Below are positions 42,685 through 51,930 of a DNA stretch of 64,000 nt, piece by piece (the first letter of the stretch is position 1; each line of letters starts with the position of its first letter). Made by a program: the position numbers and the translations under genes. Under the pieces are notes generated by a model. The model was not told where the DNA came from. It saw nothing but the letters and a program-made list of their open reading frames with translations, and made no database searches. Source of the stretch: an uncultured Acidobacteriaceae bacterium (GTDB lineage Bacteria > Acidobacteriota > Terriglobia > Terriglobales > Acidobacteriaceae); NCBI GenBank assembly GCA_937879855.1, contig CALFMO010000025.1, positions 10,722-74,721 of the forward strand. The letters run 5' to 3'.

Positions 42685-45267
42685 CTATTTCGCGGCTTCA
42701 GCTTTGAGACGTGCCTGAGTCTCGGGTGCAATCAGGCGGATGACGCGCGGTTCAGCTAGGGTGCCGGTGACGGTGTATCCGGCGGCGGCGGCTGTGGTCG
42801 GAGTTCTTGCCAGCTTAAGATCGAGTTCGCCTTTCAAAGTCGCGGTGCCGCTCAACTGAAACTTTCCTTCCGATGAATGCAGTATCGCATCCGTCATTTC
42901 GATTTGGCCATCGTGCAATCGCGCTTGTCCCGCAAAATGCGTGACCTTGACGGGTCCGGCATCCTCCCCGAGTGAGAGGTGGGGTAGAGTTCCATCTCGC
43001 ATGTCGAAGTCCAGCGAGCCTTCCGCCGAAGTCCAAAATTCTGCCCGGCATGTTCCTTGCAGCTGGTATGCAGCATTCACCGTTCCGTCGACCCATGGGT
43101 CGTTCATCACATCCGCGAGGTCGGCCAGCGAAGCAGCAGTCACCGTGCCTCCGCCATTGCACACCGCCGGCTTTACAGTGAAGTCTGCCCGCCACTGGCC
43201 GCGATGCTGGCCGCTAAGCACATTCGCGTTCAATTCTGAAATTTGAAGTTTTCCGCTGTCCAGATCTACCTTCGCGGAAACGCGAGTCGCCTGCAGGCGT
43301 TGCGCCTGCAAGCGATCGGCCACCAGTTCTCCGGAGGCTCGCACATTCAACAGGAACGGCGAACCGGTCTGCGCCTTCGGCTGCAGAACTCGATACCACG
43401 GCCGTTCCTTGGGAGGCGGGCTCACCCACTCCCGCAAGCCCCCTAGCATGATCTGATTCGCGTGCAACTTGAACTGCACCTGACATGCCGCGGGCGTTCC
43501 GCAACCGCGCGGCATGGCGAGTGAACCTGACCATGAAGTGCCGGCTGCCGTCGCGTTCAACTTGCGGATCTGGACTTCGTCGGGCAAAAGCTGCATGTCT
43601 GCAGAAATGACATCGATAGGACCACCAACGCCATGAGGAGCGATGCGGACGTTGTGCAGCGTCGCGGTCCCGGTCACTTGCGGCGCGAATGCGGCGCCAC
43701 TGCTGCTTGCCGCCCACGAACCGGCGATTTGCAGATCGACCTGCGCCGTGCCTTCCGCGCCGGCTGGCTGCAACGCCGGAAGCCCAAGCATTCGCGCCAG
43801 ACGCAGCGTTTTCGGAATCACAACTTCCCCCTGGAGTGCCAGGTCGTAACCGCTGCGATTCACCCATCCTCGCGCGGTCGGAGAAACTACGCGTCCAATC
43901 GCAACCGGGAACGGACCGAATTCCAGGCGCGGGCCTTCAGGAAAGCGTATCCCATAAGCGTTCTTGCGTGTTGGCTGCCGCCGTCGCGATGTGGCTCCGG
44001 GGGAAGCGTCGGACGTCAGGAGAAAGGGAATTGCCTCCGCGCCGATGTCCGCCTTATTCGCAGGGGAGGACAGACGAAGGTTGGAGAGTTCTCCGCGTCC
44101 TTCGAATTGTGGGACGGCTGCAGCCCCGGGCTTCTCCGAGATTCGCAGCATTCCGCGTACTGTTCCGCCAGCAAGCAGGTCGTCAGGCAGATTGCCTTTT
44201 ATCCTCTGCGCCAGCATCGCGGCTGTATTCGCGGGGATACTTTCAGCGGTGAGCACGAGTTCATAGTTACGACTTCCGGGAAGACCCATGCTTCCTTTTA
44301 AAGTGATGAGCCCGGTTGCCACCGGGGACTTACACAGAATCTGATGGAACGAATGGCTGACCGAACTGTATGCTGCATCGCATGCTGTCGCTAGCCGCAA
44401 CGGTTGACCGCTCGCAATATCGTAGCGGCGAAAATCCTGAATCGAAGCATTGCTGGTAACTTGCAAGTCTGCTGGAGTTCCGGTCGCAATCGCGTCAAAC
44501 AGAATTTCTCCCCGCCATCCTTGATCGTTCCCGGTAAAAAATTTTGTGAACTGCCCAAGCTGCGCGCGATTCCATTCCATGCTGAGTTGTAGCGGAGTAT
44601 CGCGCAGAGCGGCCGCACGCTGCCACGTGCCGCTCACCTGCAGCAGTCCCATGTCATTCAAATTCAAGTCCGTGCGGAAAGGTTGCGCTTTCAACCGCAT
44701 GCCCCAGCTGTTTTCGGAATCCTGCCATAAGGAAAAATCTGCATTAGTCAGGGCGTAGGGTGTCTTTTCTGGACCACTTTTGAAGTTGATTCGGGCGGAG
44801 GTCGCTTCAATATACGGAAATCCTTGCCGGGATTCTGATTTCGCTTTCCCCGTGGGCGCCAACGGAATATGGGCCGAGCGCTCCAGCAGCGCTTCTACAT
44901 TCCAGCGTCCAGCAGGCGCGTGTACGAGATTCAAACTCGGCTCTGTAAGATCGAGCCGCGCGATTTCTAACCGTCCACGCAGAAGGGAAGTCAAACGCAG
45001 CGCGGCCGTGACCTCCCCGGCACGCAGCATGGGCTCGGCTCCGAACGCGGGATCGTCATAGACCACCAGATCTTTGAGATCGAACCCGGGCCACGGCAGT
45101 AATCGCAGGTGAACAGCCCCAATGTCTACGGGCCGGCCCACAGCCGAACTGATGGAGAAGATAATCCGCGATTTCAAACCCGACGCGCCGGGGCGAAGAA
45201 GAAACAGGGCCAGCAACACGAATGCCGCTGCCACCACGATCCGCTGCTTATTGGAGAAGTGCTTCAC
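42685..45267 (-). CDS. Large AsmA-family envelope protein
   Basis: The 860-residue product has one N-terminal membrane span (IVVAAAFVLLALFLL). It then carries the AsmA N-terminal pattern: FSISSAVGRPVDIGAVHLRLLPWPGFDLKDLVVYDDPAFG, and further on LTSLLRGRLEIARLDLTEPSL. The rest is a long beta-rich series with AsmA_2-like repeats. AsmA proteins are bridge-like and act in outer-membrane lipid traffic. It is the last gene of a co-directional run with rnc and both lepB genes. Confidence 0.88.
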   Translation of the reverse strand: MKHFSNKQRIVVAAAFVLLALFLLRPGASGLKSRIIFSISSAVGRPVDIGAVHLRLLPWPGFDLKDLVVYDDPAFGAEPMLRAGEVTAALRLTSLLRGRLEIARLDLTEPSLNLVHAPAGRWNVEALLERSAHIPLAPTGKAKSESRQGFPYIEATSARINFKSGPEKTPYALTNADFSLWQDSENSWGMRLKAQPFRTDLNLNDMGLLQVSGTWQRAAALRDTPLQLSMEWNRAQLGQFTKFFTGNDQGWRGEILFDAIATGTPADLQVTSNASIQDFRRYDIASGQPLRLATACDAAYSSVSHSFHQILCKSPVATGLITLKGSMGLPGSRNYELVLTAESIPANTAAMLAQRIKGNLPDDLLAGGTVRGMLRISEKPGAAAVPQFEGRGELSNLRLSSPANKADIGAEAIPFLLTSDASPGATSRRRQPTRKNAYGIRFPEGPRLEFGPFPVAIGRVVSPTARGWVNRSGYDLALQGEVVIPKTLRLARMLGLPALQPAGAEGTAQVDLQIAGSWAASSSGAAFAPQVTGTATLHNVRIAPHGVGGPIDVISADMQLLPDEVQIRKLNATAAGTSWSGSLAMPRGCGTPAACQVQFKLHANQIMLGGLREWVSPPPKERPWYRVLQPKAQTGSPFLLNVRASGELVADRLQAQRLQATRVSAKVDLDSGKLQISELNANVLSGQHRGQWRADFTVKPAVCNGGGTVTAASLADLADVMNDPWVDGTVNAAYQLQGTCRAEFWTSAEGSLDFDMRDGTLPHLSLGEDAGPVKVTHFAGQARLHDGQIEMTDAILHSSEGKFQLSGTATLKGELDLKLARTPTTAAAAGYTVTGTLAEPRVIRLIAPETQARLKAEAAK

Positions 45268-45313
45268 TACGACCTTACTGACACTGCGAGGGAACTCAGC
45301 TTCAGATTACGAA

Positions 45314-46126
45314 CTATCTCACAAACTGGAGCGTACGCTTCCATCGTGTCTCGTCGAAGAAATGCAGGATCACCTTGCCCAAAAATAAAATGCGATCTCC
45401 CCACGCGGTTTTCAGGTATTGGTTGTCGGGAGTTTCAAACGACCAATAAATGAACATCGGCCGCCCGATGACATTTTCCTTTGGAATAAAACCCCAGTAG
45501 CGGCTGTCGAGGCTCACGCCACGATGGTCGCCCATGGCGAAGTAGTGGCCGGGCGGCACTACGATGTCGTCTCCTTGTATGTAAGACGGCAAATCGACTG
45601 CCCAATTGGCCCATACATTGGGATCATCGTTTGGGGGGACCGCGGGAAACTCATTTCGGTACGGATCGAGCGTGTCGCGGTCGTGCAACACGTAAGGCTC
45701 GTCGAGCGCCTGGCCGTTTCGGTACACCACGCCGTTGCGCAGATGAATCTTGTCTCCGGGAACGCCGATGACCCGCTTCACGACATAAAGGCCCGGAGTT
45801 TCCGGCGATAAAAATACTACGATGTCACGAAAATGTACGTCGCGATAAGGAAGCAGCGGCCCCACCCAGGAGCTTTTGGGAGCGAACTGGATGCGGTTGA
45901 CGAACACGTGGTCGCCGATCAGCAACGTATTCTCCATGGAACTCGACGGAATCTCAAAGGCCTGCACCACAAAGGTGATGATGAACAAACCAGTTACCAA
46001 CACCGCGGCCAGCGAAGCGAGGAACTCGACCGTAGACTCCTTGGGCTTCTCTTCCGTGGATTTGCCCGCCACCTTATCCTCTACAGCAGCTTCTTTCTTC
46101 GCCAATCTATTTTCCGTGATCGTCAT
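45314..46126 (-). CDS. lepB: Signal peptidase I, second copy
   Basis: Cleaves signal peptides of exported proteins at the outer face of the inner membrane. An N-terminal span (VEFLASLAAVLVTGLFIITFVVQAF) is followed by the catalytic Ser in PSSSMENTLLIGD (S63) and Lys in VVKRVIGVPGDKI (K117). The family end motif GDHRGVSLDSRYWGFIPKENVIG is present. It is a tandem paralogue of the gene at 46172, with different N- and C-terminal flanks. The two genes are 45 bases apart. Confidence 0.93.
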   Translation of the reverse strand: MTITENRLAKKEAAVEDKVAGKSTEEKPKESTVEFLASLAAVLVTGLFIITFVVQAFEIPSSSMENTLLIGDHVFVNRIQFAPKSSWVGPLLPYRDVHFRDIVVFLSPETPGLYVVKRVIGVPGDKIHLRNGVVYRNGQALDEPYVLHDRDTLDPYRNEFPAVPPNDDPNVWANWAVDLPSYIQGDDIVVPPGHYFAMGDHRGVSLDSRYWGFIPKENVIGRPMFIYWSFETPDNQYLKTAWGDRILFLGKVILHFFDETRWKRTLQFVR

Positions 46127-46171
46127 GTTTGCAGTTGAACTTCTGTGCCGGCGGAAACATGCCTGAACTAT

Positions 46172-47041
46172 TCAGTGTACCAGCCGGAGGGTGCGGTTCC
46201 AGCGCGTGATCTGAAAGATGTGCGTGATGGCGTAGGCCAGGTGATAGAGCCGTCCCTCGACGGATGCCGAGGGATTCTTATCCCAATCCCGCACCGACCA
46301 GTAAATGACCAGCGGTTTGCCGATAATATTTTCGCGCGGCACGAAGCCCCAGTAGCGGCTGTCCTGGCTGTCGTCGCGATTGTCGCCGAGCACGAAATAA
46401 TGGCCTTCGGGAATAATCAACTGGCCGTCTTCCACCAGTTTCCGCATCTCCAGCCACCACTTGCCTTCCAGGCCGAACGCGGGAATATCGGTCCGCGGAA
46501 AATTATCGCGGAACATGTTGTTCGGCGGCTCCAGAAACCGGGCGTAGGGTTCGTCGAGAGGCTTGCCGTTGATCAAAACTTTCTTGTTCACCATTCGAAG
46601 GTGATCGCCGGGCACCCCGATCACGCGTTTCACGAAATGCTGAGCAGGATCCACCGGATAATGAAATACGATGATGTCCCCGCGCGAGATCTTTTCGTAT
46701 GGCATCAGGTAATCGCCCATTCCGCGGCCGCCATAGACGAGCTTATTCACCAGCAGGTAATCGCCGACGAGGAGCGTGTTCTCCATTGATTCGGAAGGAA
46801 TCTGGAATGCCTGCACGATGAAGGTGATCACGAAGATCGCAATCACAACGGTCCCCATCAGGGACTGCATGGAACTGATCATGTCGCCGCCCAGGGTGGT
46901 TACGACCCGGCGGCGTTGTGGCACGGCGGCAGCGGCGGCCGGCACGGGTGTGAGAATTTCCGGTGCCGGGATCGCGATCGGTGCGGCTGGGGCCACCAGA
47001 GGGTGCTCGGGCGAAGCAATGGGCTGGTTTGACAAATCCAT
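46172..47041 (-). CDS. lepB: Signal peptidase I, first copy
   Basis: The same family as the downstream copy. The Ser is in PSESMENTLLVGD (S85) and the Lys in FVKRVIGVPGDHL (K138), then GDNRDDSQDSRYWGFVPRENIIG. The N-terminus has a Pro/Ala-rich stretch before the single membrane span (MGTVVIAIFVITFIVQAF). The start at MDLSNQP is preferred because the upstream 16 residues overlap the rnc end. rnc ends 31 bases before it. The lengthened N-terminus sets this copy apart from the second. Confidence 0.93.
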   Translation of the reverse strand: MDLSNQPIASPEHPLVAPAAPIAIPAPEILTPVPAAAAAVPQRRRVVTTLGGDMISSMQSLMGTVVIAIFVITFIVQAFQIPSESMENTLLVGDYLLVNKLVYGGRGMGDYLMPYEKISRGDIIVFHYPVDPAQHFVKRVIGVPGDHLRMVNKKVLINGKPLDEPYARFLEPPNNMFRDNFPRTDIPAFGLEGKWWLEMRKLVEDGQLIIPEGHYFVLGDNRDDSQDSRYWGFVPRENIIGKPLVIYWSVRDWDKNPSASVEGRLYHLAYAITHIFQITRWNRTLRLVH

Positions 47042-47072
47042 GAAATCTACTTCTCGAAAATCTAATAAAAGT

Positions 47073-47876
47073 CTACTTCTCGACCGCATTCGACGCTCGC
47101 GCCGCCGCCTTCCCTTCCCCAGCTTTGGAGCGGGAAGCGAGGTGGGTCAGCAGTTGGCGGGCGGCGTCCTGCTCGGCGGTCTTTTTTGTGGAGCCTTGCG
47201 CGCGTCCTACAAACTCCGTGTCCTTGCCGTTCTTAGAGTGTAGACGCGCCTCCACGGTAAACGTCTTGCTGTGTTCCGGGCCCGCCTCCTCCACCATAAC
47301 GTACGCAGGCTGTGGGAGACCCAGGCTCTGGACCGCCTCTTGCAGCGCGGATTTAAAATCTGTCACCGGCAGTGCGCCGCCACCGCGCTCCATGCGCTCC
47401 AGTTCCGGCGCAATCACGTTGCGCAATACAAAGTCGCGGGCAACTTCAAGTCCGCCATCGAGATAAATCGCCGCCAGAATCGCCTCGAAGGCGTCCACCA
47501 GCAGCGCCGTCTTGCTTCGCCCGCCGCTTTTCTCTTCGCCCCGACCTAGGCGCAGGTAGTGGCCGAGTTCCAGTTGTTGCGCCACCTGTATCAGATGCCG
47601 TTCGCTGACCAAATGCGCGCGCAACTTGGAAAGCTCGCCTTCGCGAAATTGCGGAAAGCGCTGAAACAGTTCTTCGCTGGTCACCAGCGCCAGCACCGCG
47701 TCTCCTAGAAATTCCAGCTGTTCGTTGTCGCTGACCTTGTACTTGCTCTCGCCGGCGTGCTGCGCTTCCTGTTCGCGTGCTTGCGAACTGTGCGTCACCG
47801 CCTGTTCAATGACCGCACGCCGCCGGAAGTGATAGCCCAGCCCTTCTTCGAGCGCCGTGATTTCCCGTTCCTTCAT
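47073..47876 (-). CDS. rnc: Ribonuclease III
   Basis: Cuts double-stranded RNA in rRNA and mRNA maturation. The signature NEQLEFLGDAVLALV, the later EAILAAIYLDGGLE and the C-terminal dsRNA-binding domain (DFKSALQEAVQSLGLPQPAY to AARQLLTHLA) are all intact. It has 267 residues, with a short Ala/Lys-rich tail. It precedes both lepB genes, an arrangement common with lepB-rnc clusters in other bacteria. Confidence 0.97.
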   Translation of the reverse strand: MKEREITALEEGLGYHFRRRAVIEQAVTHSSQAREQEAQHAGESKYKVSDNEQLEFLGDAVLALVTSEELFQRFPQFREGELSKLRAHLVSERHLIQVAQQLELGHYLRLGRGEEKSGGRSKTALLVDAFEAILAAIYLDGGLEVARDFVLRNVIAPELERMERGGGALPVTDFKSALQEAVQSLGLPQPAYVMVEEAGPEHSKTFTVEARLHSKNGKDTEFVGRAQGSTKKTAEQDAARQLLTHLASRSKAGEGKAAARASNAVEK

Positions 47877-47915
47877 ACAAGATCAGCGCGGCCGGGAAGA
47901 GCCAAGCCTTCCGCT

Positions 47916-48794
47916 CTACTTTGTCGGGGGAGGCGCAGTTTGTCCGGGGGCCGTCCCGCCGCTCAGTTTCGTCAAGCGATCCTTTTCGGCGCGTGCCGCT
48001 TTGCCAACACCGGAGTCAGGCCGGTCCTTTGTCAGTTCCACCGCCTGGTCGGCATATTTCATCGCTTCAGGAAGCTTGTTCTGCATATCGAGCGCGACCG
48101 CCAGCCGGAAGACGCCCACCGTGTCGGGTTGTTGTGGCAATGCGTCGATCGACTTTCGCAGATTCACCTCGGCGTCCTGCCAATTGCTGGACTTGAACGA
48201 CAGCGTGCCCAGCACCAAATACGCTTCCGATCGCAAGAAACTCTTGAATGCCGCCAACTGCTCGGGAGGATAGCCCGAGGTTGGTATATCTGTATCGACA
48301 GTCACCAGGGCGCGCTCGGCGTCCTTTCTCGCTTCGGCGACACGCTGATCCTTATCCAGATCCGTGTCACGCGTCCGTTCTGCCAACCCTTGCGCCACGC
48401 CAATTAGCGCAGCGGGATCATCAGGGTCAATCGCCAGGACCTTCCTCGCCACCTCGGTCATCTTGTCCGCATCATTGGCCTGCTGATAACGCTGCATCGC
48501 CGCCGTGTACAGCATGGCGCGCAATTCGCTGTCGGGAAACTTCGCGGCAAAGTCGTCAGCCGCTTTCTCCACCGCGGCTCCGTCCGTCTGTGCCATGGCC
48601 GCCTTGTAAGCCTCAAATTCCGGCTGGGTTTTGGCGGCGGGTGGCCGCTTGCCCGCCGGTGCGGCGGCTTGTCCCGCGGGTTGCGTAGCCTGCCCGGCCG
48701 GCGGATTTTGCGTTGCCGGTTTATCGTTCGCACTCTGCCCAAAACTCCAGCTGCACATTCCCAGCACTGCGATCACGATCGCTCGTCGCTTCAT
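47916..48794 (-). CDS. Exported TPR protein
   Basis: The start is at the ATG preceded by GAGGAGAAGG, giving a signal peptide (MKRRAIVIAVLGMCSWSFGQ). A Gln/Pro/Ala-rich linker follows (PAGQATQPAGQAAAPAG), then TPR-like helices (LRAMLYTAAMQRYQQANDADKM, EAYLVLGTLSFKSSNWQDAEVNL, AVALDMQNKLPEAMKYADQAVEL). The tail is Pro/Thr-rich. It should be a periplasmic scaffold. It is 39 bases before rnc and on the same strand. Confidence 0.85.
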   Translation of the reverse strand: MKRRAIVIAVLGMCSWSFGQSANDKPATQNPPAGQATQPAGQAAAPAGKRPPAAKTQPEFEAYKAAMAQTDGAAVEKAADDFAAKFPDSELRAMLYTAAMQRYQQANDADKMTEVARKVLAIDPDDPAALIGVAQGLAERTRDTDLDKDQRVAEARKDAERALVTVDTDIPTSGYPPEQLAAFKSFLRSEAYLVLGTLSFKSSNWQDAEVNLRKSIDALPQQPDTVGVFRLAVALDMQNKLPEAMKYADQAVELTKDRPDSGVGKAARAEKDRLTKLSGGTAPGQTAPPPTK

Positions 48795-48911
48795 GCCTTC
48801 TCCTCGAACTCCAATTTCTGATTTCACATCGCCCCGCGAACTCTGCAACCGTGCATTTTATCGTGCCAGACGGAGCCGCAGCATCTTTTACTGAAAGTTG
48901 ACAGATGATCG

Positions 48912-50450
48912 CTACTGGGGCTGTGGCTTCGCCGGAGGCTCATAGGCCTGTTGCAACCCGCGCTCGGCCGCCGCCTTTACTTCGGGCAGCTCTGCCCCAG
49001 CTGTCAAGGCCGCGCGATACTCGTTTAACGCCGCCTCGCGATCCTCTTTCATGTCGAGAATTCTTCCCAGGTACACATGCGACCATCCAACCACCTTGGG
49101 ATCTTTCGTGGCCTGGATGGCCTTCTGGAAATTGTCCAGCGCTCCTTCGCGATTCTTGTTGGCCACTGCGACTTGCGCCAGGATGAACAACGCCCGCCCC
49201 TGATCTCCGATCTGCCGGTCCAGAGCCTGCTGAGCCAGCTCTTGTGCGCCCTTGGGATCGCCCGCCGCCAGCCTTTTTTCGGCGGTCACCAGCATGCGCC
49301 GGTCTTCCATCCGCGACAGTTGCACCAACTCCGGCGCTGTGACGTCGGCAAACTGCACCTCGTTCGCCGCCTTCTGCTGCGCTTTCAGATCAATATTGTC
49401 CAACATATCGCCATAAGCGCTGCGCAGGCCCTCCGGGGCTTTTTCGAACTTCAACAGCGTGTCGTAGAAATACCGGGTCAGGACGTATCCTTGTTTCACC
49501 GCGTCGTCCACGGCCTGCAGGCGCATGGCCTCGGCCGTTTGCTTGGTACCCGTGGTCCGAATCTCGATTGCCCGCACCAGGCACTCGGTCACCAGCAGCG
49601 AGATATCGCGTTTGAAGCTTTCTTCCAGAGGCGCCCGCTTTACCGACTGCAGCAGCGGTTCGATGCGCTTGATCGCACTGGGGTGTTTGTCCGCCATCGG
49701 ATCAAGCAAGTAGTGCAGATAGGTGTGCCGGATCTGCGGCAGCTTCAGCGGATCGACCGAACTCGCATCAGGCGACGGAAACAGCACCACGTAGTAGTCG
49801 GAGCCGTAGTTGCGGGCGTTGGCCTCGCTGGGATCGCCCATGAAGTCCAGGAGAATGGAGAACCTGCGGCCGAGGTATCCGCCGGACTGCAGTCTCAGAT
49901 AAATATCGGTATCAAACACCATCTTCGCCAGCGGCACGTGATAGCGATCTACCAACGCCGCATAGTTTGCCCGGTGGCGCTCCCAGATGCTGTGCAATCC
50001 GGCCTTCGCATAGAACTGCTCGAGCTGCGCTCCAAAGGCCGCGATGGGAACCGCATCTGGAGGCAAGTCTTCCTCTCGCACTCGGGGAACAAAGTTCGGA
50101 GGCCCCTCCAGGTACAACGCCAGCGACACATACTGCGAGAGATCATGCGCCGGATCGATCGCCTGATGAGCCAGGTACCACTCGCACATCGCGTTCGTGA
50201 CCGTCTGCGCCTCCTCCGAGTTTCTGAGGTTCCTCTCCACCTCGGCTCGGATGTTGAGGCGCTGCGCATCGGAAATGTTCAGGTCGACGTTGTAGCCGCA
50301 AGCGTTCATCGCGGTCAGCACGGTGAACAAGGTCTCGCTCGTATCCAAGGTGATGGGGGTATTGTTGTCAGCCGAACACACCGGAGCGAGCAGCCCTAAC
50401 AGGGCAATAACAAACCAGGCTCGAAATCCACGACCGAGGAAACGACTCAG
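48912..50450 (-). CDS. Exported TPR-type protein with CTG start
   Basis: The conventional start (GTG at 50381) falls inside a hydrophobic stretch. Reading back in frame gives LSRFLGRGFRAWFVIALL, then GLLAPVCSADN, a proper signal peptide beginning with a CTG at 50450. The site GGGAGG lies six bases before it, and no ATG, GTG or TTG is available in frame before the stop. The mature protein has helical repeats up to 300, then TPR-like units (AEKRLAAGDPKGAQELAQQALDRQ, GALDNFQKAIQATKDPKVVGW, ALNEYRAALTAGAELP). No enzyme motif is recognised. It heads the rnc-lepB-AsmA run. Confidence 0.75.
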   Translation of the reverse strand: MSRFLGRGFRAWFVIALLGLLAPVCSADNNTPITLDTSETLFTVLTAMNACGYNVDLNISDAQRLNIRAEVERNLRNSEEAQTVTNAMCEWYLAHQAIDPAHDLSQYVSLALYLEGPPNFVPRVREEDLPPDAVPIAAFGAQLEQFYAKAGLHSIWERHRANYAALVDRYHVPLAKMVFDTDIYLRLQSGGYLGRRFSILLDFMGDPSEANARNYGSDYYVVLFPSPDASSVDPLKLPQIRHTYLHYLLDPMADKHPSAIKRIEPLLQSVKRAPLEESFKRDISLLVTECLVRAIEIRTTGTKQTAEAMRLQAVDDAVKQGYVLTRYFYDTLLKFEKAPEGLRSAYGDMLDNIDLKAQQKAANEVQFADVTAPELVQLSRMEDRRMLVTAEKRLAAGDPKGAQELAQQALDRQIGDQGRALFILAQVAVANKNREGALDNFQKAIQATKDPKVVGWSHVYLGRILDMKEDREAALNEYRAALTAGAELPEVKAAAERGLQQAYEPPAKPQPQ

Positions 50451-50640
50451 GAATCCCTCCCGCAGGATGGCGCAGAATTGGCGGAGAACTCTTTCAGTTT
50501 ACGGGCTTGCAAGCGGGAGGGTCAAACCAGGAACGGGGTGCGTATTTACTGACAGAGAAAATGCTCCCTGCCAACTGACCAGGATTTAGGTAGGGCCAAG
50601 ATTTTCCGCATCGCGCACTGCCGGAACGGAACTCCCGAGC

Positions 50641-51630
50641 TTATGTTTGTAGCGATTCCCCGCTAAATTTCCGCGAGTACGGACGGAGTTCCTCCGGATG
50701 TTCGCGCAGATACGCCAAGAGACGTTGCTTCTTCTGTTTCCCGCGGTCGCCGTCTCGCCGGTCAGGCTGCGAATCCAAATTCAGAACTTTGTCCGGCAGA
50801 TGCTTTGCTGCGCGCTCGTGAATGGAGCACCAGGCTTTCTTGATCGCAGAGACAGAAATGGCAAGATCATTTGACAATTCTTGGTCAGTTCCCCCCTGCA
50901 GGGCGGCATTCAAGAGTTTTTGCTCGCTCATAGAAAAGCAGACCAAGGGCGGCCGGTAAACGAAAATCGAACTGGACCATGCGCCAATGCTCTTGAGCGC
51001 CGAGTCCCGCAAAATGTGAATGATATGGGGCTTGGACAGAAGCTCTTGGGCCCTTTCCGCCGGGAGTTCGCGAAAAGTTCCTTCGCCAGTGAGGAGAAGC
51101 GCTCCGCTGTTGAGAGATACACGAGTGCCCTCAATATCCGATGATTGGCCGATGAATTCCTTCACCTTGTATCCTCGAACTTCGTGAATGAATGTTCCAA
51201 GAAGGGTATTCAGTACCTCCGGCTTTTTCATATATTCGGTTCGAAAACCCAAAGGCCAAGCAAACAGGTTCACCCCAACGCCGGAATTCGACCGGAGCAG
51301 ATCTTTATCGGATAGAAATGGCGTCTCTCCGCGGAGGAGCAGACGTGTTAATTCTGGCCCAATCCAAAAGTAGGGTGGCGTGATTACCTGCGACGCGAAG
51401 GCCTCGGTCAAAAATACTATGGCACCAACCCCGAAAATCCGGAAACTCGGATTATCCAAGTCTTCAAAAACGAATGCCCGGAATCCCTCCGATCCAACGA
51501 GTCTTGATAAGGCGCGGCGAAGTGGTTCTGTCTGTTCGCCATATTGCAATTTGAAGTCGGGATGTTGGGCGACGACCTTGACGCAGTCGCTGATATCGAT
51601 GGATTGCATCACGCGATATCGGATATTCAT
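50641..51630 (-). CDS. LuxR-type helix-turn-helix regulator
   Basis: A 329-residue soluble protein whose C-terminal third carries a GerE/LuxR-like helix-turn-helix (MSEQKLLNAALQGGTDQELSNDLAISVSAIKKAW) near residues 234-270. It ends with a basic segment (RRDGDRGKQKKQRLLAYLREH). The N-terminal 220 residues have a mixed alpha-beta pattern with SLNSGALLLTGEG, and I do not recognise them. It is divergent from the exported repeat protein at 51931, so autoregulation or control of that gene is plausible but unproven. Confidence 0.6.
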   Translation of the reverse strand: MNIRYRVMQSIDISDCVKVVAQHPDFKLQYGEQTEPLRRALSRLVGSEGFRAFVFEDLDNPSFRIFGVGAIVFLTEAFASQVITPPYFWIGPELTRLLLRGETPFLSDKDLLRSNSGVGVNLFAWPLGFRTEYMKKPEVLNTLLGTFIHEVRGYKVKEFIGQSSDIEGTRVSLNSGALLLTGEGTFRELPAERAQELLSKPHIIHILRDSALKSIGAWSSSIFVYRPPLVCFSMSEQKLLNAALQGGTDQELSNDLAISVSAIKKAWCSIHERAAKHLPDKVLNLDSQPDRRDGDRGKQKKQRLLAYLREHPEELRPYSRKFSGESLQT

Positions 51631-51930
51631 CTGCCCTTTCTTACCGTTGTTGTCGGACGTTTGCGAGGCTCGACCAGAACAACATTCCCCGACAGCCGCT
51701 CCCCCATTTCCACCAGGCAGGAGCGACAGAAGGCTTCCTATGAAGTTTCGAAGCGTACCGTCGTCAGTAAGCCCCGATCTCGGGCGGCAGATTCGGATTC
51801 TACTAGTCTATTAGGCCAGTTGTTTATAACAGAGACCCGTGTAGTATTCCACCCACGGCAGCGGTGTGGGGCCTGCCACCTTTCGCGTTCTTGGGGCTGT
51901 CGAAATCAGATTCCAACTAAAGGAGTACTT
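51631..51930. other. Divergent intergenic region between regulator and repeat protein
   Basis: The 300 bases hold the AAGGAG ribosome site for the gene at 51931, just before its ATG. The promoter elements are not clear; 'ttgttt' and 'tataac' at 51823-51835 overlap each other. A short palindrome 'ccgatctcgg' lies at 51774-51783. No gene is supported. Confidence 0.4.

Noticed and set aside
49077..50399. 440-codon plus-strand frame over the TPR gene
   Set aside because: Long antisense shadow of a GC-rich gene, without a domain or a ribosome site.
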